A stretch of 64,000 nt of DNA from JBKEBQ01 sp047973225 (GCA_047973225.1 JBKEBQ010000003.1:1-64000); one strand, 5' to 3'. Positions 34,601 through 43,137 are shown, numbered from the stretch's first letter. Made by a program: numbers and translations. Notes: generated by a model not told the origin, from the letters alone.

Positions 34601-35806
34601 TGTCGGGATCATTCTAGTATCTGCATGATGGAACAAGGTATTGTAAGGGAATGCCTTCATATGCATACCTTTTTTCATTTCTTCGCGTAATTCGTTACGA
34701 ATTTCACGGTTCACAAACGTTCCTTGCTTATATTTGACTTTTCCATTCACATCTAAAATGTCTTGCGCTAAATAATTGTTCGTCATACGATCCACAACAA
34801 ACAATTTTTTACCTAATTTAAAACGACCTGCTTTGGTCAAATCATAACGACGTGTATCAAAAAATTTCGCATTCATTAAGGTAATCGAACCATCCAATGT
34901 TGGAATTTCATCCGCTCTTTGGTTTTCATAAATGTTCAACAATGCTTCTTGTGTCGTTTTGACTTTATCATTCATCAATGTATTTTCAATTTCTTCATAC
35001 TTCCCAAAATAGGAACCATACAATTGAAGATACACTTCTAAAAATTCATGCTCTTTCACATCCTCTGGCATTTCCTCCAATGTGGTGCGTCCCATAGACT
35101 GTAAAAACAAACGAATTTTTTCACTATCAAAAGAATCGATATTACTATCCAAATCCACCGACATTCCCAGCGCTTTGAATAAAATTGTCGAAACAATTTT
35201 ACGTTTTCGATCAATGCTCATACTCAATATTCGAGCATTGCTTTGTTTTTTGATTTCACTCATAAATTCCAACCAAGTACCACGACTTGGAATCAATTCA
35301 GATTTATAAGTTTCACGACCCGTCTTTTCTTCATACCCTTGCGCAAAATAAGCACCAGGTGAGCGAACAATTTGTGAAACGATAACTCGTTCTGCACCAT
35401 TGATCACAAACGTTCCACTGTCCGTCATAAGTGGAAAATCACCCAAGAAAACATCCTCTTCCTTAGAAATCAATTCCCCCGTGTTTGGATCCTCTATTTC
35501 TAATTCCATTTTCGCTTTGATCGGTGTAGCATAATTTATTTCACGATATTGTGCTTCCTCAGCACTGAACTTTGGTACTTCAAACTCGTAATCAACAAAC
35601 TTCAATTTAATATTTCCACCATGATTTGTAATCGGATATATTTCATCAAAAACTTCACGAATTCCCTCATCTTTAAACCAATCGAAAGAATTGGTTTGAA
35701 TCTCTACAAGATTTGGTAAATCCAAATCTCCACTTACTCTTGAATAGTCTCTACGTTCTGCCTTTTTACCGATTTTCACAACTCGATAAGTGTCTTTTTT
35801 TGCCAT
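31619..35806 (-). CDS. rpoB: DNA-directed RNA polymerase subunit beta, with acidic C-terminal tail
   Basis: A 1395-residue subunit, longer than the roughly 1190 of Bacillus. The rifampicin region reads SQLSQFMDQQNPLAELTNKR and RRISALGPGGLSRERAGFEV, wild type at the common resistance sites. The active-site part has GRHGNKGVISKILPEEDMPY. After the usual end (VKMLDENNQEVDL) a 75-residue Lys/Glu-rich tail follows. The ATG at 35815 is rejected; 35806 (MAKKDTYR) is eight bases from AAAGGA. Confidence 0.97.
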   Translation of the reverse strand: MAKKDTYRVVKIGKKAERRDYSRVSGDLDLPNLVEIQTNSFDWFKDEGIREVFDEIYPITNHGGNIKLKFVDYEFEVPKFSAEEAQYREINYATPIKAKMELEIEDPNTGELISKEEDVFLGDFPLMTDSGTFVINGAERVIVSQIVRSPGAYFAQGYEEKTGRETYKSELIPSRGTWLEFMSEIKKQSNARILSMSIDRKRKIVSTILFKALGMSVDLDSNIDSFDSEKIRLFLQSMGRTTLEEMPEDVKEHEFLEVYLQLYGSYFGKYEEIENTLMNDKVKTTQEALLNIYENQRADEIPTLDGSITLMNAKFFDTRRYDLTKAGRFKLGKKLFVVDRMTNNYLAQDILDVNGKVKYKQGTFVNREIRNELREEMKKGMHMKAFPYNTLFHHADTRMIPTAHKQALVGRLVAEDVELSKYTIFANTVLSEADVEKLAKEVDEVMIHAGLFSQTIALTKKNFTAVMAYGQTLYSLGRVIDAKGNDILDKDGEVYPYEFTCGDKTAPLSSKQEQALKERVLAGENIRICLIGCAVQEVMIHAGDNVAVKVVGNDPYADKHTITVSDMYALYDYTLTVMYGIGENDDIDMLGNRRIRSVGELIQNQFRIGLSRMERVVKERMSIAEIETLTPKKLTNIRPLTAAVKEFFSSSQLSQFMDQQNPLAELTNKRRISALGPGGLSRERAGFEVRDVHNSHYGRICPIETPEGPNIGLISNLTTYGKINEYGFIQTPYRLVEKDGTVLEEAIYLSADDEADYVIAQANEVIEGKLVNEQVVARLNGETILAKREDVELADVSPKQIVSVATACIPFLENDDASRALMGANMQRQAVPLVKPQSPFVGTGIENTIAKDSGSGVVARESGVVEYVDAQKVIVSEKDGKREYKLRKFDCSNAGTSINQIPIVEKGEKITKGEVLVDGPSMQNGELALGQNVTIAYMTWYGYNYEDAIIMSERLVRDDVYTSIHIEDYDIDCRDTKLGPEEITRDIPNVSETAWRNLDHRGIVMVGAEVKEGDILVGKVTPKGQSEVSPEEKLLLAIFGEKSREVRDNSLKVPHGGDGIVHSVRVFKRSEGHDLPPGVNETVKVYIVQKRKISEGDKMAGRHGNKGVISKILPEEDMPYMPDGTPVDVMLNPFGVPSRMNIGQILEIHLGFAAKKLGIKFSTPVFDGIENDDLSSIMNEADMSEDGKTVLYDGRTGEAFDERISVGVMYMIKLAHMVDDKLHARATGPYSLVTQQPLGGKAQNGGQRFGEMEVWALEAYGAAHTLQEILTIKSDDIQGRTKTYEAIIKGKEIPDAGIPESFRVLVHELQALAIEVKMLDENNQEVDLKRREEEEKPKRDFLNEETIAKLDEEMQSIIEDVPEKETSSTNEEDETKKEDLEDIEDMQELLHTAME

Positions 35807-35882
35807 GAGTGTCATCCTTTCTTATCTATACAAATACAACATAATGGCATAAGTCACCACTATAATTATTGTATTATTATGC

Positions 35883-35919
35883 AATATAATATGTTAGCAA
35901 TATTTAGTCAATATGTCAA
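35883..35919 (-). promoter_or_regulatory. Overlapping promoters of rpoB-rpoC
   Basis: Minus strand: -35 TTGACT (35906-35911), 17-bp spacer, -10 TATATT (35883-35888). A second -35 TTGACA (35914-35919) with 17 bp to TAACAT is nested in it. Both overlap the end of the methyltransferase gene. Confidence 0.65.
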
Positions 35920-36512
35920 TGTTTTTTTGACATCAACACATAAAAACCTTTTGCTTTTAAAAGAATTTCACAATTCTTATATACTTCTTCCATATACGTT
36001 TTTGCACTTTTTGCACCATGCGATTTCCGTATTACCACAAGCAAATATCCATTTTTTACAATATGCGCGAAAGATTGTCTTAACATCTCATAGACGACTT
36101 TCTTACCCGCACGAATAGGCGGATTGCATATAATAGAAGTAAATGTTCGCTTTGGTATCGCTTCAAAAATATTCGATTTTATAACCTCCACCAACACCTT
36201 ATTCAAGCGCGCATTTTCTTTTGCTAAATCAAGGGCTCTTGTATTGATATCTAGCATCGTTACCGCTGCACTTGGATGTTCATGTTTCAAGATAATCCCA
36301 ACACACCCAATACCACATCCCAAATCTAAAATATGCTCACCCAAATCTATTTGCTTACTTGCTTCTAGTAATGTTTTTGTACCTTCGTCCAACTCTCCTT
36401 TGGAGAATACTCCATCATCAGAAATAAAGGTATATGGAAAACACCAAAACCGGAAAGAAAATTCCTTCCGGTTACTTTTTAAATGTTGATGTTCATGAAA
36501 GTAATGATTCAT
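35916..36512 (-). CDS. RsmC-like class I methyltransferase (putative 16S rRNA G methyltransferase)
   Basis: A 198-residue SAM methyltransferase of the MTS fold. Motif I is HILDLGCGIGCVGIILKHEH (about residues 57-76), motif II VTMLDINTRALDLAKENARL, and the catalytic NPPF-like motif IV is IICNPPIRAGKKV. The NPPIR motif is typical of RsmC/YbxB enzymes acting on guanine N2. Its place between rplL and rpoB is that of Bacillus ybxB. The start is followed by HEHQHLKSNRKEFSFRF, a common RsmC-like opening. Confidence 0.88.
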   Translation of the reverse strand: MNHYFHEHQHLKSNRKEFSFRFWCFPYTFISDDGVFSKGELDEGTKTLLEASKQIDLGEHILDLGCGIGCVGIILKHEHPSAAVTMLDINTRALDLAKENARLNKVLVEVIKSNIFEAIPKRTFTSIICNPPIRAGKKVVYEMLRQSFAHIVKNGYLLVVIRKSHGAKSAKTYMEEVYKNCEILLKAKGFYVLMSKKH

Positions 36513-36550
36513 ATACCCACATCCTTTGGCGCTAGCTTATATTACTTTAC

Positions 36551-36925
36551 TTATTTAACTTCTACAACGGCTCCAGCTGCTTCTAATTTTGCCTTTAATT
36601 CTTCAGCTTCAGCAGGTGCAATGTTTTCTTTAATTACTGCAGGAACAGCTTCTGCTTTTTGTTTTGCTTCCAACAATCCTAATCCAGTGATTTCACGCAC
36701 TGCTTTAATTACGTTCACTTTTGAATCTCCTACATTTACAATTGTTACTGTAACTTCTGTTGGTTCTCCAGCAGCATCTGCTGCATCACCTGCCGCAGCA
36801 ACCGCAACCGGTGCAGCCGCAGTTACTCCAAATTCTTCTTCAATTGCTTCAATCAATTCATTTAATTCTAAAATTGTCATTTCTTTTAGCGATGCAATTA
36901 CATCATCTTTATTTAATTTAGCCAT
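36551..36925 (-). CDS. rplL: 50S ribosomal protein L7/L12
   Basis: A 124-residue stalk protein: N-terminal dimer helices (AKLNKDDVIASLKEMTILEL), Ala-rich hinge (about 33-52), and the C-terminal domain with KVNVIKAVREITGLGLLEAK, which recruits GTPase factors. Normal length; directly after rplJ. Confidence 0.97.
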   Translation of the reverse strand: MAKLNKDDVIASLKEMTILELNELIEAIEEEFGVTAAAPVAVAAAGDAADAAGEPTEVTVTIVNVGDSKVNVIKAVREITGLGLLEAKQKAEAVPAVIKENIAPAEAEELKAKLEAAGAVVEVK

Positions 36926-36960
36926 TACAATGGTCCTCCTATTTTATATTGTTTGTATGT

Positions 36961-37455
36961 TTAAGCTTCTTCTTTTTGTTCTTTCACTGCATTTAAAACA
37001 CATGCAAAGGAACGAACTGGCGATTGGAAACATCCGAGTAACATGGAAAGCATTCCATCTCTGTTTGGTAGTTTTGATAAACGGTTGATAACTTCAACGT
37101 CTACAACTTTCCCATCAACCATGCCACCTTTAATGATTAGTTTATCGTGCTTTTTCGCAAAATCAACCAACACTCTTGAAGGGGCAACAGCATCAGCGCC
37201 AAACGCAAACGCATTTGGTCCTGTTAAATTTTCTTTTAAGTCGTCAAATGATGCTTTTTCAACAGCTCTTGAAACCATCGAGTTTTTATAAACTTTGAAG
37301 TCTACTTCTTCATTGCGAAGTTCACGACGTAATTCCGTAACTTCACTTACACTCAATCCGCGATATTCAACAATAACAGCGCTTGCTGCATCTTTAAATT
37401 TTGTTGTAATCTCATCGACCAATGCGACTTTAGAATCTAAAATTGTTTGGTTCAT
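36961..37455 (-). CDS. rplJ: 50S ribosomal protein L10
   Basis: A 164-residue L10, base of the L7/L12 stalk (MNQTILDSKVALVDEITTKF, IVEYRGLSVSEVTELRRELR, GPNAFAFGADAVAPSRVLVD). An open frame runs to 37491, but GGAGG before MNQTIL fixes the start at 37455. It sits behind an L10-type leader and is expected to be autoregulated by L10-L12. Confidence 0.97.
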   Translation of the reverse strand: MNQTILDSKVALVDEITTKFKDAASAVIVEYRGLSVSEVTELRRELRNEEVDFKVYKNSMVSRAVEKASFDDLKENLTGPNAFAFGADAVAPSRVLVDFAKKHDKLIIKGGMVDGKVVDVEVINRLSKLPNRDGMLSMLLGCFQSPVRSFACVLNAVKEQKEEA

Positions 37456-37489
37456 GATATACCTCCTTTTCCTGTATGACAATATAGCC

Positions 37490-37610
37490 AATAGTTATAA
37501 AAACGCTCGCCTGTATAGACAAAGCGAGCGAAAAGTTTTATATCTTACTTATCAACCTCGGTAACATAATTAAGCACTCGGCCGTTACTGTCTATGGCAT
37601 ATTGAAACAT
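37490..37610 (-). promoter_or_regulatory. L10 leader (ribosomal protein autoregulation site)
   Basis: Minus strand: ATAGACAGTAACGGCCGAG, GCTTAATTATG, TTACCGAGGTTG. These correspond to the conserved kinked-helix segments of the Firmicute L10 leader bound by L10(L12)4. A terminator-like hairpin (37504-37530, 7-bp GC-rich stem CGCTCGC/GCGAGCG, then T5) follows, indicating control by attenuation. Confidence 0.8.
37504..37530 (-). terminator. Attenuator hairpin in the rplJ leader
   Basis: Stem CGCTCGC/GCGAGCG with a 13-base loop, followed by five T on the minus strand. Confidence 0.75.
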
Positions 37611-37615
37611 TCTTT

Positions 37616-37644
37616 ATTCTATATACTTGTTCATGTTTTGTCAA
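37616..37644 (-). promoter_or_regulatory. Promoter of rplJ-rplL
   Basis: Minus strand: -35 TTGACA (37639-37644) directly after the rplA stop codon, 17-bp spacer, -10 TAGAAT (37616-37621). Confidence 0.75.
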
Positions 37645-37646
37645 GT

Positions 37647-38327
37647 TTAAACAGCAACTTTAATACCAGGTCCCATTGTACTTGATACACTCACATTTAA
37701 GAAATACTGTCCTTTTACTGCCGCTGGACGAGCTTTTAACACAACCTCGTATAATGCACTAAAGTTTTCAACAAGTTTCTTTTCATCGAAAGAGACCTTT
37801 CCAATCAGCACATTGATGTTTCCATCTTTATCTACACGATATTCAACCTTACCTTTTTTAATATCTTCAACAGCTTTTTGCACATCCATCGTTACCGTTC
37901 CTGTTTTAGGATTTGGCATCAAACCTTTAGGTCCTAAGATTTTCCCCAGTTTTCCTAATTCACCCATCATGTTTGGTGTAGCAACAATCACATCAAAGTC
38001 TAACCAACCTTTTTTAATATCTTCTAATAATTCTTTACCACCAACAAAATCTGCACCAGCATCTTTTGCTTCTTGTTCTTGTGGTCCTTGCGCAATCACA
38101 CAAACCTTTTGTGTACGTCCACTACCATTTGGTAATACCATTGCCCCACGAATTTGTTGATCCGCATGACGTGAGTCAACATTCAATCTCATTGAAAGCT
38201 CAACACTTTCATCAAATTTCGCAAAACTTGTTTTTTTCAATAATGCTACTGCTTCTTCAATAGAATAAGATGCTTCTTTATCCACCAACTTCGCAGCTTC
38301 TACATATTTTTTTCCTTGCTTAGCCAT
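37647..38327 (-). CDS. rplA: 50S ribosomal protein L1
   Basis: A 226-residue L1 (AKQGKKYVEAAKLVDKEASY, MPNPKTGTVTMDVQKAVEDI, FLNVSVSSTMGPGIKV). It forms the mobile L1 stalk at the E site and can repress its own operon. Normal length; ten bases after rplK. Confidence 0.97.
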   Translation of the reverse strand: MAKQGKKYVEAAKLVDKEASYSIEEAVALLKKTSFAKFDESVELSMRLNVDSRHADQQIRGAMVLPNGSGRTQKVCVIAQGPQEQEAKDAGADFVGGKELLEDIKKGWLDFDVIVATPNMMGELGKLGKILGPKGLMPNPKTGTVTMDVQKAVEDIKKGKVEYRVDKDGNINVLIGKVSFDEKKLVENFSALYEVVLKARPAAVKGQYFLNVSVSSTMGPGIKVAV

Positions 38328-38336
38328 GGGTTCCTC

Positions 38337-38753
38337 CTATTCCATACCTTCCACAACAATTCCCATGTTGCGGGCAGTACCAGCAATGATTTTCATTGCG
38401 CCTTCAATATCATTTGCATTCAAATCTGGCATTTTGTATTCTGCGATTTCACGAACTTGATCCGCACTCACCGTTCCCGCAGGAATTTTAGAATTTGCGG
38501 CAGCTTTTTGAATCTTCGCAGCCTTTTTTAACAACACACTTGCTGGTGTTGTTTTCAATACGAAATCAAATGATTTATCTTCGTATGCTGTAATAATAAC
38601 CGGAACAATATCTCCGCTACGTTCTTTTGTAGCATCGTTAAATGCTTGCGTAAATTGTGGCATATTAATCCCAACAGATGCAAGCGCCGGTCCTGGTTTT
38701 GCTCCCCCAGCAGGGAACTGTAGCTTCGCTACCTTAGCGACTTTTTTACTCAT
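38337..38753 (-). CDS. rplK: 50S ribosomal protein L11
   Basis: A 138-residue L11 (KLQFPAGGAKPGPALASVGI, NMPQFTQAFNDATKERSGDI, IAGTARNMGIVVEGME). It binds the GTPase centre of 23S rRNA and is needed for RelA activation. Unlike in Bacillus it is not linked to nusG, which is 13 kb away. Confidence 0.97.
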   Translation of the reverse strand: MSKKVAKVAKLQFPAGGAKPGPALASVGINMPQFTQAFNDATKERSGDIVPVIITAYEDKSFDFVLKTTPASVLLKKAAKIQKAAANSKIPAGTVSADQVREIAEYKMPDLNANDIEGAMKIIAGTARNMGIVVEGME

Positions 38754-38784
38754 AAGACACCTCCTATATATTTGGTCTTATGCA

Positions 38785-38835
38785 GTGGTTAAGCGAAAGT
38801 ATCGCACTTTCTACCACGCATGCCTAAAAACAGGC
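38785..38835 (-). promoter_or_regulatory. Hairpin leader of rplK-rplA, possible L1 site
   Basis: In the roughly 80-base leader, GCCTG...CAGGC-like hairpin 38822-38835 is followed by 38785-38817, where GTGGT/ACCAC and AAAGTGCGATACTTT make a two-part stem with an asymmetric internal loop. L1-binding mRNA sites have such a loop between two helices. Inference from shape only. Confidence 0.4.
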
Positions 38836-38841
38836 CTCTTC

Positions 38842-38870
38842 ATAATATACTAATCAATGATGAAATGCAA
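38842..38870 (-). promoter_or_regulatory. Promoter of rplK-rplA
   Basis: Minus strand: -35 TTGCAT (38865-38870), 17-bp spacer, -10 TATTAT (38842-38847). Confidence 0.75.
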
Positions 38871-38942
38871 GAACATTAGTCTTTTCACTGCACGTTTTAA
38901 ATTGCAATGTATAAATTTTTACTTGCATAAAAAATATATAAA

Positions 38943-39020
38943 ACGGAAATATCCATTTGTTTCAAGTGCAACCAACCTCTATGGTCGACTTAAAATACGA
39001 TAGATTATCTCCGTTTTTTT
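38943..39020 (-). terminator. Long stem-loop after locus II
   Basis: ACGGAGATAAT and ATATTTCCGT segments pair at the ends of a 75-base element, followed on the minus strand by a T-rich tail. Probably the terminator of the 39052-40084 genes, though the loop is unusually long. Confidence 0.45.
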
Positions 39021-39051
39021 GCCTTTTAACACATGATGTACATCATTTTCT

Positions 39052-39384
39052 TCACTTTCTTAAGTACTTCCGATCATTTTTTATTCTTAAATAATAACCA
39101 ATAATGAGAATGCTAAATATAATAACTTGACCGATAACTGTTAATAGCTGATTTGTAGAAAACGACAACAAGAGATGTAAAGCAAAAATATCCATGCCCC
39201 ACAAAGCAAATATAAAGGCTTCTCTTTTTGCATATCTAGATACGTTTTCTTCTTTATCTATAAAAAGCATTTTTTGAGTTGATGGCCGCTTTCGCACATA
39301 AAGGTATCCACTATAAGTTAAAGCCATAATCCCAAATCCTGGAGCAAGCATTCCAATGGTAAAAATAGTAAATATATCGTTCAT
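39052..39384 (-). CDS. Small membrane protein, partner of the secreted protein (locus II)
   Basis: A 110-residue protein with three hydrophobic segments (FTIFTIGMLAPGFGIMALTY, AFIFALWGMDIFALHLLLSF, LTVIGQVIIFSILIIGYYL) and a basic end. The charged middle RKRPSTQKMLFIDKEENVSR resembles small DUF3784-type proteins. A frame upstream to 39471 overlaps the secreted gene and is rejected; the ATG at 39384 is two bases after that gene's stop codon. Possibly an immunity protein by analogy with peptide loci. Confidence 0.65.
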   Translation of the reverse strand: MNDIFTIFTIGMLAPGFGIMALTYSGYLYVRKRPSTQKMLFIDKEENVSRYAKREAFIFALWGMDIFALHLLLSFSTNQLLTVIGQVIIFSILIIGYYLRIKNDRKYLRK

Positions 39385-39385
39385 T

Positions 39386-40084
39386 TTAGCCGAATGGGTA
39401 TGAAGAAAATGATTTTGAAAATTGAATGGTTTCGTTATAAATAGTAATAAACCCAATTTTATAGGTTGCAACTATGTTGAAACTACCTTTAAAATTGGCT
39501 ACTGTATTGCTTGCAGTAAGATAACTACTTGTAGACATATTGGTAGTAGCATGAGCCCATCTTGCGCCAAATGATACATGTGAAATTCTAATAGATGCAG
39601 CACCAATGGAGGTTATTATCGATGTTGCTCTATCCCAAACAAAACTACCCGACAAATAATATTCAATTTCTCCGTTTGCTTGTTCATGTCTTATCACTTT
39701 ATAATATCGCTTGGATATTGGACAACTAACAAAAGGTGATCTCTCCGTTTTAAGTTTTTCTAAATTAACATTACTTTCATCGATAAAAACTTCACTGACT
39801 TCCCGATTAACATACGTCTTAATAGAAGAAAAATCATTGTTATTATAATTGACAATATTTTTATTATAAAAATCGTTTGTTATATCGTTTCCATTTAAAT
39901 CTAATACTGTAACATTTTTGAAATTTAAAAATACTGAACCAAAATAATCAATAAATTTTTCAGATACTTCTTCTATGTCATTATCAATCGCATGTTCTGC
40001 TGTTTCATTCGCTTGTATTGTTACACTTCCTACAAAAATACCAATCACTAATACAACAAGCTTGCTTATCATTTTGTATTTCAT
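39386..40084 (-). CDS. Secreted hypothetical protein (locus II)
   Basis: A 232-residue protein with a signal peptide (MISKLVVLVIGIFVGSVTIQ, cleavage likely after QANETAE or just before). The middle is acidic, and the last 90 residues are rich in Ser, Thr, Ile and Val with beta character (SGSFVWDRATSIITSIGAAS, TYKIGFITIYNETIQFSKSF). One pair of possible cysteines is not formed (a single Cys in FVSCPISK). Family unknown. GGAGG is six bases before the ATG. Confidence 0.8.
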   Translation of the reverse strand: MKYKMISKLVVLVIGIFVGSVTIQANETAEHAIDNDIEEVSEKFIDYFGSVFLNFKNVTVLDLNGNDITNDFYNKNIVNYNNNDFSSIKTYVNREVSEVFIDESNVNLEKLKTERSPFVSCPISKRYYKVIRHEQANGEIEYYLSGSFVWDRATSIITSIGAASIRISHVSFGARWAHATTNMSTSSYLTASNTVANFKGSFNIVATYKIGFITIYNETIQFSKSFSSYPFG

Positions 40085-40109
40085 ACGTTACCTCCTCTCT
40101 TTATAACTA

Positions 40110-40146
40110 CAATATAACACGCTTATTTTAAAATGTAAACGATTAC
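40110..40146 (-). promoter_or_regulatory. Promoter P4 with cre-like palindrome
   Basis: Minus strand: CGTAATCGTTTACA (40133-40146) fits the cre consensus at all but its first base. Its last six bases are a -35 TTTACA, followed by 17 bp and the -10 TATATT (40110-40115). Confidence 0.6.
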
Positions 40147-40409
40147 GTAAAAATGGTATTGTTTTCAAAAATTTCCTTTTTTGTTTCCTTGCGAACAGTT
40201 TTGTCCTGTGAAAACATGTGATTACTTAGCAGAATTATGCCATTCCACCATACAAAACAACCCCTAAAAGCGAAAGAAACATTAAGAAAATAATACATCA
40301 GAAAATCCAGTGTGTAACACACTGGATCCAATAGTTTATCACAGACCAATACTTCTACCCCTTAAAATTTTACGCCACCTAAAAATTAGGTTTTTTCATC
40401 TTTTTCATT
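40147..40409. other. Intergenic region with a perfect hairpin
   Basis: ATCCAGTGTG/CACACTGGAT around 40303-40325 is a 10-bp perfect stem with a 3-base loop. It has no clear T run but may be the terminator of the broken ABC genes. No gene recognised. Confidence 0.5.
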
Positions 40410-41039
40410 TTATAAAGTTAGCAACTCATCACATTCTTCTAATAATGCATGATCATGCGATACCATCACAACCGTTGCTCCTTCATTTTTTAATCTTTTT
40501 GAAATTGTTAATACTACATCGCGATTACGGTTATCTAAATTACCGGTTGGTTCATCAGCCAAAATAATTTTCCCCTTTTTCAACAAAATTCTTGCCAATG
40601 CAACCCGTTGCTGTTCCCCTCCTGACAATGTATACACTTTATTTTCCAACAAAGCTTCTATTCCCACGTCTTTTAAAGCTTTTTTCATTCGCAACAACTT
40701 ATTTTGAGCAGTTAGTTTTTCTTCTTTTAATACGATCATCAAATTATCTTTAACACTTTTATCATCAATAAGTGCATAATTTTGAAACAAATAATTAATA
40801 TGTTCTCTTACAACTTTATCTCAATGTTTTCCTTTTAGTTTTTTCGTTGCTATGCCTTGGATACTCACTTCGCCTTCATAATCTTGGTCCAACATTCCCA
40901 TGATGTTTAATAGCGTACTCTTTCCACAACCACTACCACCATAAACACCTACCAGTTTCCCTGCAACAAACGTATACGAAAGCTTGTCTAATACAACTTT
41001 TTCACCATAAGTTTTTGTAATGTTTTTTACCTCTATCAT
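40410..41039 (-). pseudogene. Bacteriocin-type ABC transporter ATPase, broken by an in-frame TGA
   Basis: Reading 41039 to 40410 in one frame gives 209 codons with a single internal TGA at 40821-40823. Before it: YGGSGCGKSTLLNIMGMLDQ (Walker A). After it: LFQNYALIDDKSVKDNL (Q loop), YTLSGGEQQRVALARILLKK (signature), ILADEPTGNLDNRNRDVV (Walker B) and VVMVSHDHALLEECD (H loop). All motifs of the lactococcin-972-associated exporter ATPase are otherwise intact, so the damage is recent or a single-base sequencing error. It follows the permease by two bases. Confidence 0.85.
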
Positions 41040-41041
41040 CG

Positions 41042-43137
41042 CTAATTTCCTTTCAACGTTTGTGTAATAAACGATTTTAGTCTCATTTTTATGCTACAAG
41101 TTATAATCATAACATCTATTAAAATCATGCCCGATGTAAACGCCATATATAACCTCATGTTTATTTGTTCACGATATAACATCCCCACCAAAGTGAAACA
41201 TAAAACCATAAAGATTATATTCTCAACCAAAAACTTTAAAAAAACATTGTTTAGTGACACCCCTAAAAAACGCTTCACTGCAATTTCTTTAGAATTACCA
41301 CTTATAAATAAAATAATACTTTGAAAAGATACACTTATCATAACACAAAATAAAATAATCAATATACTCAAAAATATTGCCAATTGTTCTTTTTTACTTG
41401 CAATTTCTTGCCCAAATAAATCACGATAGCTCACAAACTGTTCTACTTTTAAATTATCTTGAAGACCACATTTGTCAAGAATTGCGCTAATTCTGTAAAC
41501 AATGCTTTTTTTGAATCACCCATTTTAAATTTTAGGGGTGTATCATAATATCCACCAAAGCTTAAAACATCTTCAGCTTTTATATTTTCTCGTGTTAAAA
41601 CCTTCATAATTGGTGATTCAATCATAAAATCACTATCCATTGCAATACTCGGACTCAGCGTCAAAAACTTCTTAGCTTTATACTCCATGAATACAACTTC
41701 TGCATCTGGGTGCTCTTGTGCTAATAAATTTTTCCACTTTTTTGCCTCTGCCTTTTTTGTTGTTGGAATTAAATAGTAAATAGCATCACTATTGGCATCA
41801 ATTTTTATTTTTTTATTTTGGGGCGTAAAAGCACCAAATTCGTCAATATAATTTGTATCCACTTTTGCCACAAACAAATCATCTTGGATAATTACACCTT
41901 CCGCAAAATCCCCAAAGTCAGCATATAAAACATCTTGATGATATACTTCTTTATATAATTTCAAACCAGCTTTACTCAACTCACTTTTGCTTCCACTCAC
42001 AAGACTACTTTGGTCTTCGCCAATTTCAAAACTTTCAAAAAATCCATAATCAGAATAATCTGAAAATTGTTCAAGTTTATCTACCTGTTCCTTTGTTATT
42101 TCCACAAACGAAGAGACAAACACAAAACCTAATGTTAAAATCCCAATACTAATTGATTTAAATACCACCGTTACATGTGTCATTGTTTTTGTTAGTGACT
42201 TGTTTTTTAATAGATCATTATATTTTACTCTTTTTAAAATGAGTGTCGTTATGATTGCATATATAATCATATTCATAAGCGCAATTACGCTCACAACTGT
42301 GAACAGTAAAACAAAAAATAGACCAGTGATTTCTGCTACTACCATTTTTAACACAATCCATGTCACAATATAAAAAGCAAGAAAAAATAAAATATCTTTT
42401 TTAAATTGTAATTTCATAATTCGCCATGTATCATAACCACATAATTTATAAATTCCTAATTCTTTACTTTTATTATAGGTTTCAAACGATACAAATAAAA
42501 TAAGCATAAAAATCAAAACACACATAGCAATTCCATATATCGCAAACACAAAAGCATAGGGATCCATAGTTTTTTGCACCCCGCCACCTAAACTTGATAC
42601 ATCTTCTACCACCAAAACAACAGCCACATCGTTATAAAAGTTTTGAATATCCATTGCATTATCAAAAAACACTCCATAACTACCACCAAGATAATTATCT
42701 TCTTGTAACATTGTTAAATTAAAATATCGATGATGGTCATTTGCTAAAAAATCAGGAATATATCCATCGGCATCTGTCTCTTTCATTGTTGACACTTTAT
42801 ATTTTTTTGCTTTTTTATGATTCCACTGTATACGTTTAAAATGTTGTTTTAATTCTTCACTTGAAAGATTTGTGTAGTGATTTTGAACCATTGCATCTGC
42901 TTTTAGTGTTGAAATATTTTTTTCTAGCACAACTTCATACTTGTTTGCAGTCGTCATTATTCTAGTAAGCAACTCTTTATTCATAGTAACACTTTCAGGA
43001 ATTCGCAACGTTTTATTCATCTGGTAAACATTGCTAAAGTCATATTTTTTTGAAGTTTCACTTTGATAAATAAAAACACATAACATAACGTTCATAATCA
43101 AAACCAAAATTTTGAAAATATTTACAACTTTTTTCAT
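41042..43137 (-). pseudogene. Bacteriocin-associated integral membrane protein, frameshifted
   Basis: Two adjacent frames form one protein of about 695 residues, the usual size of the DUF1430 bacteriocin-associated permeases. The first part (43137 to about 41490) has an N-terminal helix, a large outside domain and four helices near residues 195-345. It stops soon after KALFTEL. One base is missing near 41480-41495; the other frame then continues ILDKCGLQDNLKVEQFVSYR and DLFGQEIASKKEQLAIFLSI to the final helices. The ribosome site GAGGG precedes the ATG. Together with the ATPase and the bacteriocin gene it forms one operon. Confidence 0.85.

Noticed and set aside
35082..35309. Antisense open frames within rpoB, rpoC, fusA and the ribosomal genes
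   Set aside because: Shadows of strongly conserved coding sequence with no ribosome sites; none resembles a known protein.
40143..40349. 68-codon minus-strand open frame before locus III's end
   Set aside because: Starts inside the hairpin at 40303-40325, lacks a ribosome site and runs into the cre-like site of P4. Likely chance.
40821..40823. TGA reassigned to tryptophan or selenocysteine
   Set aside because: TGG is used for Trp throughout, TGA ends several intact genes here, and no selenocysteine insertion hairpin was seen after the codon. A nonsense mutation or an error is simpler.
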